NCBI GenBank assembly: GCA_949130495.1
Contig: OX422209.1
Location: 698,669,257 to 698,733,256, forward strand
Source of the DNA: Sambucus nigra
Taxonomy: Eukaryota; Streptophyta; Magnoliopsida; Dipsacales; Adoxaceae
Length of the DNA: 64,000 nucleotides
Reading direction: 5' to 3'
Every line of letters starts with the position of its first letter. Within the stretch, counting starts at the first letter, position 1. Both the position numbers and the translations under genes were made by a program. Below the pieces are notes generated by a model. It was not told the DNA's origin. It made no database searches and saw only the letters and a program-made list of their open reading frames with translations. Shown one piece after another: positions 1 through 11,599 of this stretch.

Positions 1-515
1 AGCCTTTGGATACTTTGCGTCGGTTTGGCTAGCACATGTCGTCTTCTCCTTTCGAGTATTGCCACTGCTGGTTCTCTTCAATGTTATATAAATTCTTTCT
101 TTCCCATTCCAACCTTGTTGGATGTGTCTAATTTGACCCCATTCCTTACTATAGCCGTACCCGGAAGTCTCAGGTTGCGTCTTAGCCTTCTAGATCATCC
201 AGGACTTCCGTGCCATAGTATCGGTGATTTCAACTACGGTCATCTTTATTTAAATAAATCAATTATACTCGATATATGTTTGCCTCCTGCTGTTCACCCA
301 ACTGTCTTCGCCTGACGTACTGCATTGTTCGGCACACGAATACACCCGATCGCAAATAAGATTCACTACCATATGTATTAAAGCAGGAGAACGAAACCTC
401 ACCAAAGATATCAACAATCCTAAGCATAGGGCTCTATATCAAAGAAAGCTCAGCGGAAACATAATAAGCCGTACAGATCCTAAAGGACATTAGAACCTGA
501 TGCTCTGATACCACC
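1..515 (-). other. Leader and start of internal region of a minus-strand LTR retrotransposon (partial)
   Basis: Read on the minus strand this follows directly from the LTR at 516-3499. The first ~150 nt match the leader of element A (31608-31790) closely. Similarity fades near 360, just where gag should begin. No Tekay-type gag start (basic M-P-P-R-R-like N-terminus) is present. A minus-strand reading from an ATG near 205 has an amber nine codons in and then stays open to the window edge, but its product is not recognised. This could be a non-autonomous element with unrelated cargo or a rearranged gag; the missing left side prevents a decision. Confidence 0.5.
501..513 (-). other. Primer-binding site (initiator tRNA-Met type)
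   Basis: The minus strand reads TGGTATCAGAGCA two bases inside the LTR end. This is the usual plant primer site complementary to the 3' end of initiator methionine tRNA. It fixes the LTR at 516-3499 as the 5' LTR of a minus-strand element. Confidence 0.85.
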
Positions 516-3499
516 TGTGACACCCCGACTAATTAAATACCGGGTAGCTACTCCTTTATGAAATTAATTCAAAATGCCAAGTTGGCTCAGTTAATAGCAT
601 CACTGTCGAAAACATTTTTTTAGATTACTAACCACCTAGTATTTATAAAGTAAGTGCCAAATTTTATTAAATCTGATTAACATGCAACAAGTGTAATGAA
701 TAACTAAATAACACCATTCGCCATACTGAAGTAAAATGAATAACCATCACAATATGCAAATAGAATCTGGAGGAAAAACTCCTCAATACAAATCCCACAA
801 CTGATAAGTAAACTGAAATAAATAACTAAAAACTGAATACTGAGCAATACATGCTAGAGTCTAAAAACTGAAATGTAAAAGATGTCTAATAGAATTGGGC
901 AACATGCCCTACAACTGATAGATAGTGACTCTGGAATCCAAAAGATGGAAGCGTCTACATGCAAATCCCTGTAGCTTCCACAAACAGCTACAGCTCGTCA
1001 CCTGAATGAGAATCCTATGCTTGGTGTCCTTGTGGCTGGGCACCTAAAATGGTTTTACAAGAAAAATAGATTTGAAAAGCAAATGGGTCAGAGCCCGAAT
1101 GTGGAGTTATTTTAAAAACCTGCAAGTGCTTTAAAAACATTTAAAACATTAAATGCAAAGTACATGTTAGGACGTACACTCACATAATATCCTCACCTCT
1201 CGTCTAACTGTGCACTCCTAACGTAAGTACCCATCTATAACGACCCATACTACTATCTAACTGACAACATAACTAGCTAAACTGCCAAAGGTTCTACCCA
1301 CATTACTCGGTTCCATTTAACATAACAACGCTCGTAATTAAATATAGGTTTAACGTAAACTCAGTTACTAAATATGCCATTGATATAACTATCAGTTAAC
1401 TCATTATATAACGTGAAACAATACCGTAATATTTTTACAATATTAACATAAGAATTACCATTTATATAATGTATATTATTCATATCATAAATATACAATA
1501 CAAGCACCCCGCAATTCTAAGCTGTAGTGCACACATACTCTGCTATCCATCCCGGTACATCACGTACATAAGGATTACATATTCCGAATCTCTCAGGAAT
1601 AGTTTACCGATAACAACATCACAAATAATGGAGGCGAACACAGTCACCATCACATGGGTCATGCACATACCTACGCTCCCATGATCAGCGGACTTATTAA
1701 TATCACAATAAGTCTTTCTATGACCTATGTTCATCAAGGTACCAGTCTATATCCCCCCCGTAGGCACACAAGGATTAGAGGGTCCTAAGCGAACGCAACC
1801 TCCCGTGATAGCAAGTATGGTAGGTATGTCATACACATAATCCATATACCAATACTAAGTAAACACACATCTTAGTAATACCGTATTTTAATCAGGTAAA
1901 CCCTACATCATAATACCATTATTCCAAACTTATATATTTCAAGTTTCCCGTTAATATATGGTTAAATTGCCGACACGTCTCACGCTGTAGTCCCTTATCC
2001 TTAAAACCTATCTTAAATAGACTATTAAGTTCCCATAATTTCCACATATGACATCTTTATACCTAAGGTCCTTACTTCTGCCCTAAACCTTATTTCATCA
2101 ACTTATTCCAATTAGTACTATTAACCCAATTATTATCTCACATAACGAATTTCAATAATCTAGAATAATTCCTCGAATTGCATTCTAATTAAAGTCCACT
2201 ATAATAATCACACTTACTGGTCTTCCTTAAGGGTGAGGGTGTTCATAAGTTCTCCAAACATATTCTCCGAGGGTTTCCACCATTAAAATCAAATTAAGGA
2301 AAATTTTACTCATTCTGGGAAGGTCGATCGATCGACCTATGAATATCGATCGATCGATATAGTCGATCGATCGACTGATGAATGTCGATCGATCGATCGA
2401 ACAGGTATGGCTACGGACTGCTTCGTTTTACAGATTTGAAAACGTCCCAAAACTTATTTTTAAGGCATGATTCTCTAATATAACGTTATAGTAATGTCTC
2501 ATAACCATCATACAATATTACTAATGTCCACAAACCAATAATTCAACAACTAAAGGCTACATATGGATCAATCTTCATCAAAAACCTAGTTTCCAGATTT
2601 TATCTCAAGAACATTCACAAACTTCATCTTAAATCCGTTTTTGGTATCAAAAAAGCAGTAATTCTCTTAATATAATCGTCCAGTAACATTCTACATGCAA
2701 CCTATATCCCAAAATTTAAACTAATAACTCCAATCTTATGGGTTTTTCATTATCTTTCAAGAACACACAAAGTTTTTGAATAATCTAACATGGAAGAAGC
2801 ATTCTCCGAAATTTAAATGGAATAAATCACTTGCCTTGATTGTCTCTGAATTTGGTGTTGGATTTGTAAGCTTTTTCTGCAGATTTTCTACAGAATTCCT
2901 CCTCTTTCCCTTCCTCTCTAAGCTTTCTTCTTCCAAAGGTGGCTATGGTGGCTAAGGTTTCCTTTGGGAGAGTTGGAAGACTAAATGGTAACCTACGTAG
3001 CTTTCTAGGTTAATAAGGGTTGGTTATGGGCTTAGTGGGTCTTATCCACATCAGATTTAATTAACCAGATTTTCGTCACTTTTAATTCCTCAAAACGTGA
3101 AATTACCAAAATACCCTTTAAGTTACCGGTATGGCCTAAAAATACCCCGGGACCCAAACTATACCCCCGGCTAGTGTTTTCTGACTATCTCGACCCTTCC
3201 GGACGCGTTGGCGCACTCAAAACGACCATACGGATTATAGATTTTATATTCACTTTTATCATCAAAATATTATACTGTGACGCGGCGGTCCCACGCGTCT
3301 CAACAAAAATTTCTAAAATGTCGTATATAAATCCCACGACAAATTTTATAATACCAAGTCCATATATAATCATATATGCACATAATCAAATACCAATTCG
3401 CATCACATTAGTATTTTTAACCCGGATTAATTTCCAATTAATTCACATTTAATTAATTAATCCCAAAAATAAATATCACAGAAAATACGGGGTATTACA
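516..3499 (-). repeat. 5' LTR of minus-strand element A' (Ty3/gypsy, relative of element A)
   Basis: This 2,984-bp LTR runs TGTAATACCCCG...GGTGTCACA on the minus strand, ending two bases from the primer site. Its outer ~400 nt are about 90% identical to the LTRs of element A (28646 and 36468), including the GC-rich U3 block near 3140-3300. The centre has diverged, and its palindromic cluster uses a different core motif. The element sits in the pol of a Tat-type element starting at 3500. Its target duplication cannot be checked because the other end is outside the window. Confidence 0.85.
2321..2400. repeat. Cluster of four perfect palindromes, core TCGATCGATCGA
   Basis: Four consecutive perfect palindromes lie at 2321-2338 (flanks AGG/CCT), 2343-2360 (ATA/TAT), 2361-2376 (AG/CT) and 2385-2400. 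All share TCGATCGATCGA, but the self-complementary flanks differ from copy to copy. The cluster is about 1.1 kb from the LTR start, the same place as the different palindromes in element A. Confidence 0.9.
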
Positions 3500-5045
3500 C
3501 CGTGATTATGGGCCGCACCTTAGATAAATCATGGAATGCAGAGCAAGTTGCGGTGTTCAGTGATTCACAATTAGTGGTGAATCAGATGCTAAGTCTTTAC
3601 ACAGCAAAAGTAGAGTTCATGTCAAGATAATTAACCAAGGCTCTAGAGATCGTAGCTAATTTGGCAGCTGTTCAGGTGGTTAGAATACCTAGACTGGAGA
3701 ATGAAAGGGCATACACACTTGCTCGATTATCTTTAGCTACTCGCATCGAGCTATAAAGAATAATCCCCATTGAAGTACTTGTAAGCAGAAGTATTGATGA
3801 AGACCTGATGGTGAATTTTATCACTTTGGATATAGGACCATCTTGGATGGATCCCATCAGGGCCTATATAGAAGAAGGCATTTTACCAACCGACCTACTT
3901 GCAGCCAAAAGGTTGAAGTACAAGGCTGCCAGATAAGTTTTGAATAATGGCGTTCTGTACGGGAGGGGTTTGATAGCTGGTTTGGAGAGGTGTGTTCATC
4001 TAGCAGAATTCAAGGACCTCATAGAGGAAATTTATGAAGGATCTTGTGGGACTCATGTAACAGGAAGAACTCTACTACATAGGATGAATACGCACGGATA
4101 ACACTCGATAGCAATGCGCGCTGATTGTATGTCTTATGCTATAAAAAGTGACAAGTGTCAGCGATTTTTTGTTATACGAAGAACTCCTTAGGTGCTACTA
4201 ATACCAATTACTTCACCTCAGCCATTCGCTATGCGGGAAATTGATTTAGTTGGGCCTATGCCAACTACAAGAAGAAGATTCAAATATTTGGTGGTAACTG
4301 TTGATTACTTCATAAAGTGGGTGGAAGCTGAGCCCCTCATCGATATGGCCTATGAAAGGGTCTATCAATTCATTTGTAAGAATATTATTTGTCGATATGG
4401 TTTGACCCATGCATTTATCACCGATCACGGTATCCAATTTGACAATGATGAGTTCGTCGCGTATTGTCTACAGTCCAACGTTCAAAAGTCCATTCTGCTC
4501 GAAGTCATCCCCAAAGTAATGGTCAAACAGAGGTGACGAACATAACTATATTGAATGGGTTGAAGAAAAGATTAGATAATGCTAAAGGGAATTGGATGAA
4601 CGAGTTGAACTCAGTGCTATGGGCCCTGAACAGAAACTGGGGAATCCCCTTACATGTTGGCTTTTGGGAGTGAAGCAGTGATACCTGCTGAGCTAGGATT
4701 ACCTACTCATAGGTTGATATACTTCAATTCCCCAGTGAGTGATTTAATGCTATGCTTAGATTTGGACATGCTCGAAGAAGTCAAAGAGGACACAGTGATC
4801 CGCAATGCAGCCTATCAGCAACAGACTGCCATGTTTTATAATAAAAGGGTCAATAAATGTGATCTTAAGGAAGGCGATTATGTGCTCAAGAAGGTAATTC
4901 AAAAGAACAATAATTTGGAGGCCAATTGGTATGGCCTTATCATAACACAACAGTTGTTCGACCTAGCACTTACATAATAGAAACTCTTGAAGGGGAAGAA
5001 TTAAAAAATTCCAGGAATACAGAGCACCTGCGAAAATACTACAAG
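3500..5045 (+). pseudogene. Decayed Tat-lineage Ty3/gypsy pol (RNase H and integrase)
   Basis: The fragment starts in the second (plant Tat-type) RNase H domain, with a readable FSDSQLVVNQM motif near 3560, and continues through the integrase linker and core. In the core, EIDLVGP near 4230 and FITDHG near 4415 supply the two Asp positions, and HPQSNGQTEV near 4508 supplies the Glu. The C-terminal part (4654-4977) holds the usual SEAVIPAE motif and a basic tail. Several stops (for example TAA near 3628 and TAG near 4190) and frameshifts near 4500 and 4650 break it. It is truncated on the left by element A'. Its 3' end faces the minus-strand accessory gene at 5729. Confidence 0.8.
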
Positions 5046-5728
5046 TAATGTAACATCCTATGTACTCAATTGTTTCAATATGAATGAAAACGATGATTTC
5101 CCATTTCATTTGTTTCATTTTTTTATTTTTAAATTTTTTTTTGGAGTACTAGTGCTACAGACTACACTTAACAAACTTCGCAGCATGCGGCATCAACAAC
5201 CGCCAACTAAAAGTTGGTCGGAATCAACATAAACACCAATAATGTTGGTAAAATAATCGAGCAAGGCAAGTCCTTCTTGATTATGGGTGACCCAAGAAGG
5301 CATCTAACTTTGTCAAGAAGTTGGGTAAAATATCCACTGCCTAGGAACCAAGGAAATATAGATAAGATAGTTACAACTAAGCAGGAACATGGGATAAAAA
5401 TAATTCCATTGCTTAGGCACTTATGGGTGATAAGTCACTACAACTAAACAAATAGATGGGGCAAAAGTTCCATTGTCTAGGTATTCAAATCAAAAAGGTC
5501 AAAATGTCCAGTCAAATATATACACTCAATAGCTGAAAAGCAACCCATTATTGTTATAAGTACATCACTACTGTTGTTGATCTCATGTTATGAATAAAGA
5601 TTGGCAGAATAAATATCATGCAATCATTTTATTTCTAAGGAAAAAAATTTACAAGAAGATACTTTTTCTTCATTTATAATAACAATCACTTACAAAATAT
5701 AAATAGTCTATTCTATTGGTTTCTTTCC
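5046..5728. other. Spacer between convergent pol and accessory gene of the Tat-type element
   Basis: This is AT-rich DNA with T-rich runs near 5110-5140 and no supported ORF. In Tat elements this region normally holds the 3' ends of both pol and the antisense gene. A 77-codon plus-strand ORF here has no recognisable content. Confidence 0.5.
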
Positions 5729-8461
5729 TTAAAATTTCAATACAGGATCCATTCCAACTGGAGGGTCATCTAAAGCGTTAGGATAATTGATAAAATTCAA
5801 ATCTTGTAGCATTATGATGTTTCTTGAACTAGGTCGGTCTTGCAAATGAGGAAGTCTGGATATCTCAAATTCTTCATAGAGATTGTAATCACCAAGGTAT
5901 TTATAAATCAAATTGTGAGGAATGGAGTTAACTGGAATCCAATTAACATCTAGATAAAAAGGTGGTACTGGAAGATCAAGCAGACCAGGGTCATACCAAT
6001 CCCACAGTTCAATTCCTTTTTCAAGTTTCATTACAGTTAAGGCATTCAACCACCCCTGTTTGTACCCTTCATTGTTTGATTGTTTCAATCTGGTATCGAG
6101 ATGATGTAAAGATTCATTGTATCCATCCAAAAATCTCTGGGCTGCTTGTGGAACTGATAAGTTAATCGTTCAATATGTTGATAAAGTCTTTTCAGCAATT
6201 TTCTTTGTTATGTAACACAGAACTCTGATTGGATATTTGCTCTGTAAGAGTTTAAATCTTCCGGGACATCTCTGCCAGAGCTTGATTTTTTTCCTTCAGT
6301 TGAGCAGCTTGATTTTCAAAGGCTAGCTGAGTTCTAGTCTCTTCAATGCTACTCCAACCAGCTCTTATTATACCTCGGGAAGTGGATGCAGGTCTGGCTC
6401 TTTTTAAAGTTTCTAATTCTTCTCTTAATGAAGAATTTTCGATCTCTAAAAATGAAATACCTTCATCATTAGTCGAGATCAGAGCTCCAGAGGAAGAAGT
6501 ACATTTTAGCTATTTCTGTTCTTCTCTTAAAGCAATATTTTCTTCCTCCAGCAGTTGGGCAATGTTTCTATGCTCCTGAATTTCAAGTCTTAATACACTC
6601 TATCTTTCATTATAGGCATAGATAAATTTGTCATAACCCCAATCAACACTCAACTGTTGGGACTTCTTCTCATAACCTTCATGAATAAGAGGAGTGGTTT
6701 CTTTATGTTGAAGTTGAAGTTCTTCGATCATTCCTTAAAGATCTTCAATCATTTTGTAGTACGATATGTTATTCTCTATTGCACGATAAAGTAAACATTC
6801 CAAATATTGACAAGCCTCAATTGCTCGTTCTGAGGCTTCAGGACCAAGAATGTCACTTATTTGTGCTTCATTAAAATGTGCACGACCAACTTTGAAGTAA
6901 TGTGTACATTTTTTTATCAACTCTGTATCATGAGCTGATAATAACTCTGTTATGGAAATAACTACCAAAGAAAAGTAAAAACAGATCAACAACAGCACAA
7001 CTATATTGAACAGTAGAGGAGAAATTCAGAAAAGTAACAAGTCAATTTTATTGATCATAATGGATGAAGGTACAACCAGAGTACAAACAAAGGGAAAATA
7101 AACGAAAATAAAAAATTTCCAAATAACATTACACCTTCTCCTTATTCCCCACTACATCTTTAACTGATTTTAAAGAACTAATTGGTGCATGAAGTTGCTC
7201 GGAGGGCAGCTGGAGTTGTTCTAAAGAAGTTGTTGTCTGCTGGACTTATTCAGAAGACTGAGGGATAATTGAAGCAGGTATTTGTTCTACCATTATTAGA
7301 GAAAATTCATTAGATCCAGCTTTATCTTCTTCTTCTTCTTTTCCAATAGCATGATGAGGGCCGTGGACATATTTCTGAAATAATTCAGAGTCCTTAGCAA
7401 CGTCTAACTCGTTCAACACTGCAACCCATCCATCCATGAAGAACTTTAAACTTGCATACTCCATTTGAGTAGAGGAAATAATTAGAGCTTTGTTATACCT
7501 TTTGTCCCATTCAGATCTAAAGGACTTCTTCACAGTAGAATTTCTCTTCATCCTCTCTAAGGAAGTATTTTCCCTAAGAAGATCTTCAACAAATTTTAGT
7601 TTCTGTTCAAGATCTTTCTTACGTCGTTCAGCCTCTTCAAGCTTGCCATCAGCTTCCTCCTTACTGGTAATGGCGACCTTCAATTTCCCCTCTGCCTCCT
7701 TAGAAGTATCCATATCTTTTTGTCGAGCTATATCACCTTCTTTTACAACATCCATAACTTTTTATTGAGTTGTTTCAGCGGCCTTGATTTTATTCTTCTA
7801 AGAAATCTTATTATCCTCATATTTCTACCTAGAATCTTCCAAAGATTTTGATAACCCAGCAAGGGCTTCTTCTACTTCACTGGAAGAGGAAATAACTTTA
7901 ATAGATTCATCCTTCTCCAAGATATTATTAAAATATACCAAAAACTGCAAGACGAAGAGAAACTCATGTTAGAATATGAAGATTGAAAGCATAACTAAAA
8001 GGATAAGGTATAATGACACTTGTCGATGCAAGGTGTTGAGCAGCCAAATTAGAGACTTTCCCCCAAAGAATAGAGGTCTCAGCAGCTCTGTGATTAAGAA
8101 GAGTTCCAGACCAGATTAATTTCCTGGCCAAACCAAGAGTAATGAATGCTGGAGGACCAGCTCTCAAGGAAGGTATTTCAACCCCAGGAGGTTGAGCAGC
8201 AACATCAATGGTCTTCTCAGCAAGACCCCTTCTTAATATTTTTAAAGGAGCGACCTCTTCAATTAAAGGTAATCCCTCATTTTGAACAATAAGGGACTTA
8301 TTGATGACCTCCTTAACATGTGTGATTGCTCCCCCAGATGGAGCAACATCCATTTTCTTTGTCCCTTCAGTTGGGATATCTTCTTTTCTCTTTTTTGCCC
8401 TGTCAGCACCAGGGATAATCTTAGTAAAGAGATCAGGCATTCTCTTCTTCTTCGTCATCAA
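5729..8461 (-). pseudogene. Antisense accessory gene of Tat-type element (coiled coil, intron-containing), decayed
   Basis: Minus-strand pieces, in order: 8461-7964 begins with basic residues (MMTKKKRMPDLF, then KKRK) and leads into an Ala-rich region; 7755-7246 is a Lys/Glu-rich coiled coil; 6998-6735 is another helical piece; 6600-6346 is more coiled coil; 6130-5729 ends with YKQGWLNAL and acidic-aromatic residues. An intron-like gap with GT and AG borders lies at 6962-7134, and an acceptor lies at 7945-7946. Stops and frameshifts occur between pieces. The C-terminal motif (Y-x-x-GW-x-NAL) recurs in the copy at 39449-40918. Tat-lineage elements are known to carry extra ORFs, some antisense, downstream of pol; the product's function is unknown. 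The 5' part is replaced by the copia fragment at 8462. Confidence 0.6.
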
Positions 8462-9998
8462 ATCGGCAATGGAGGTTAACTATGTTTGCTACATGTCTAA
8501 AGTCGAGCCTAAGAACGTCAAGGAAGCACTAAGGATCAACACTAGATATTTTCTATATATGATGAGTTGCTTCAGTTTAAAAAGAATGATGTATGGGATC
8601 TTGTCCCCCGACCCAGTGAAAAGAATGTGATTAGTACCAAGTGGATCTAAAAGAGCAAGATGGATGAGAATGGTACCATTATCCCAAATAAGGTTAGGTT
8701 GGTGGCTCAAGGCTACACAGAGATAGAGGGTGTAGACTTTGATTAGACATTTTCTCTTGTTGTGAGGCTTGAGTCCGTTCACTTACTACTCTCCATCGCA
8801 TATCATCTGTGCTTCAAGTTATACCAGATGGATGTTAAGAGTACCTTTCTGAATGGCATTCTAAAGAAGAAAGTTTACGTGGAATAACCAAAAGGGTTTG
8901 AAGACCCCAAGCATCCTGATCACGTCTATTTTATGAGAAAATCCCTGTATGGTTTGAAGCAAGAACCCCGTGCTTAGTACGAGAGGCTTACTTCCTATCT
9001 CCTAGCATGTGGCTTCATGGGAGGGGAGTTAATAAGATGTTATTTATTAGGAGAGGAGACGGTGCTATTTTCATTGCCCAGGTCTATGTGGACGACATAG
9101 TCTTTGAATCCACGTGCTCCCGACATGCTCACGTCTTTAAAGATGAGATGAAGAGTTAGTATGAGATGAGCATGGTTGGTGAGCTTACATTCTTCCTTGG
9201 TCTCTAGGTTCGTCATCTAGAGGATGGGATGTTCGTCTCCCAATCCAAGTATGCTACAGACCTTGTGAGGAAATTTAGTTTAGACTCCGCTAAACATGCA
9301 CATACCAAGATGAGTACCTCAAAAAATATTAGCAAGGACATTTCAGGAAAAGACGTAGAATAAACCTTGTATTGGAGTATGATATGTAGTCTTCTCTACT
9401 TGAATACCAGTCATCCTGACATCGCCTTTAGTGTTAAAGTCTGTGCGCGATATCAGGCATCCCCGAAAGAGTCACAATTACTCTCTCTTAAATGTATTAT
9501 CAAATACGTGAGTGGGACTCTCTCATTTGGAATTTGGTATTCCTTTCATATCGATGACTGTTTATCCACCTATTCGGATGTCGATTGGGTCGGGGATGCA
9601 GATGGATGTAAGAGCACTTCTGGTGGGTGTTTCTTCTTTGGTTCTGCTCTTGTCTTTTTGTTGAGCAAGATGCAAAACTCCATATCTCTTTCCACTACGG
9701 AGGCTTAGTACATATCCATCAGGAGTTGTTGCATGAACTTCTATGGATGAAATAGATGTTGGAGGATTATAGGATATCAAAGGACACCATGACTATTTCC
9801 TGTGATAACACGAGCACGATAGACATATCCCGTAATCCAGTCTTGCCTTCACGCACAAAACACATTAGGATACGTGAGCACTTTATCCGTGAGCTAGTAG
9901 AAGTGAAGGTCGTATCCTTGATTTTTGTGTCTACCGACCTCCAATTAGCCTATAAGTTGACGAAGCCTTTACATTCCCTTAAATTAGATAGTCTTTAG
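8462..9998 (+). pseudogene. Ty1/copia (Sirevirus-like) reverse transcriptase and RNase H fragment
   Basis: Conceptual translation gives the copia RT order: EPKNVKEAL near 8505, NDVWDLVPRP (frameshifted) near 8590, KARLVAQGY-like VRLVAQGYTE near 8695, QMDVKSTFLNG near 8825, SLYGLKQ near 8945 and VYVDDIV near 9085. The RNase H part follows: DVDWVGDADGCKSTSGG at 9580-9630, then LTKPL-like KLTKPL near 9950. At least ten stops and several frameshifts interrupt it. Neither LTR nor integrase is visible, so it is truncated at the left where it abuts the accessory gene. The RNase H wording resembles the SIRE lineage of plant copia elements. Confidence 0.8.
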
Positions 9999-11580
9999 TA
10001 ATTTACAGAGTTGACTGAGGGGTGGTCACCATGTCTAGAGTGGGATGCATTTTTAATGTTCATATCATATGATTCCTATCTCTAGATTGTATCATTATTT
10101 TTTTCCCTTCTTTTTTTCGAAAAATACAAAAAGATTTTCTATTTTTTTTTAAATTGAAAAATCCAAAAGGATTTTATTTTTATAAAAAATTTTGAAAATC
10201 ACAAAAATATTTTTGTGTTTTGTTTGCACCATTTATGGATGAACATTTAAGATAATCATAGTCACAACTTCATTACATATTCCACATGACTGTTTGATAG
10301 TGATTTGAGATGCTACATCATTTCATCCATGTGCTTTATAATATATGGAGTCATTAAGATATGATTAGTGATATCTTCTACATATTTGGTTCTTTATCTC
10401 CTTTAATGCACACGTGCATGGTTTTATTTTAATATTTTGCTTGTCTATCACACGTTGGTTTGGGTGTTTCCATCTCTATTATGTCTATACAACGAACCAA
10501 ATGCGATAAAACGAGAATAACAATAGTTGTTCATGTAAGAACCATTTATCGTGAGGATTACAATGCATAAATAAAAAAATGATGAGTGTTCACGGGAAAG
10601 GGCTGCGAGAGTACAAAATTAACTCATCATGAAGGCCACCGTTTAAAACAGACCTACAAAACAATTAAGTCAATAAAAATAATCATGTGCCAAAAATGGG
10701 GCCAATAGGATTTTTCTCAGTTGAGAAAAATAGACACCTAAAATAGCAAAAGAAAAATTCATAGAAATTTGAGAGAGTTTGATTGGATTTAACGGATTGG
10801 CACTTTTTTAAAAATCTCAAAAAAGCATTAAATAGTTTTGGGCGTTATTAGTGTGGAAATCACCTTGAGCTTTGATTTGTTGATTAGATTGAGTCAGTTT
10901 CTTATAATTCCACCACTTATACACCTAAGGAAGATGTTGAGTTCATTCGTTAGGAATATCCAAAATTCATCCTGCACATATGTTATGTATGTATGCATTG
11001 ATTTTCCTATCGAATTCGTTCACACCCCTACATTTTCGCTATCACCGACTTGGTTATGTTCGTGTTCTTTCATGGTGTAATTTTTTTAGTAAGTGTTACA
11101 AGATATAGTGAAATAAAAAAGGTTTTGTTCCTTTTAGGTACTTTTCCTCATATTTGTGATTGTGTGCATGCTTGATTTCATTTAATTAACCAATCACAAT
11201 TAATTGCAAGAGTTAAGGGGATTGTGACTAAATTGGAATGTAATTAAACAAGTTCATTTATTGATTGCTGGTGCACTCTCAAAAACTATAATAAGAAAGT
11301 GAATAAAGGACCTTTAAAGAAGTAGACTTGGTTTGGAAAATAATTTTTTCGTTAGAATACGAAAAGTGGTTTCTAAAGTGGGAAGGATCATTACAAATAC
11401 ATAGAGAATTTAAGGGTGGATCATACCATATAAAAAGAGACCAATGGTTACATTCACTTGAGAAAAACAAATAAAAGATTTATAAATCCATTTTACCCAA
11501 TCATTTTAGGGAGTAAGGCAATAAGAACAAAATACATAGTTTCATTAGATATTGACAAAGTTAAACATTAATGAAAGTGT
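9999..11580 (+). other. Non-coding 3' tail after copia pol; no gene seen
   Basis: Low-complexity T/A-rich runs (10090-10210) with repeated AAAAATCACAAAAAT-like phrases follow the pol stop, as commonly seen downstream of Sirevirus pol. Further on, 10600-11580 is AT-rich and lacks any supported ORF. No LTR boundary could be fixed, so how far the copia element extends is uncertain. Confidence 0.4.
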
Positions 11581-11599
11581 TTGATACAAGAGACCTAAA

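Noticed and set aside
25..315. 96-codon plus-strand ORF at the left edge
   Set aside because: Antisense to the internal region of A' and without recognisable motifs; the minus-strand reading fits the element's orientation better.
2321..2400. CRISPR-like array or rRNA spacer repeat
   Set aside because: Units are 16-18-nt palindromes with 0-8-nt gaps and no spacer-repeat structure, inside an LTR of a plant element.
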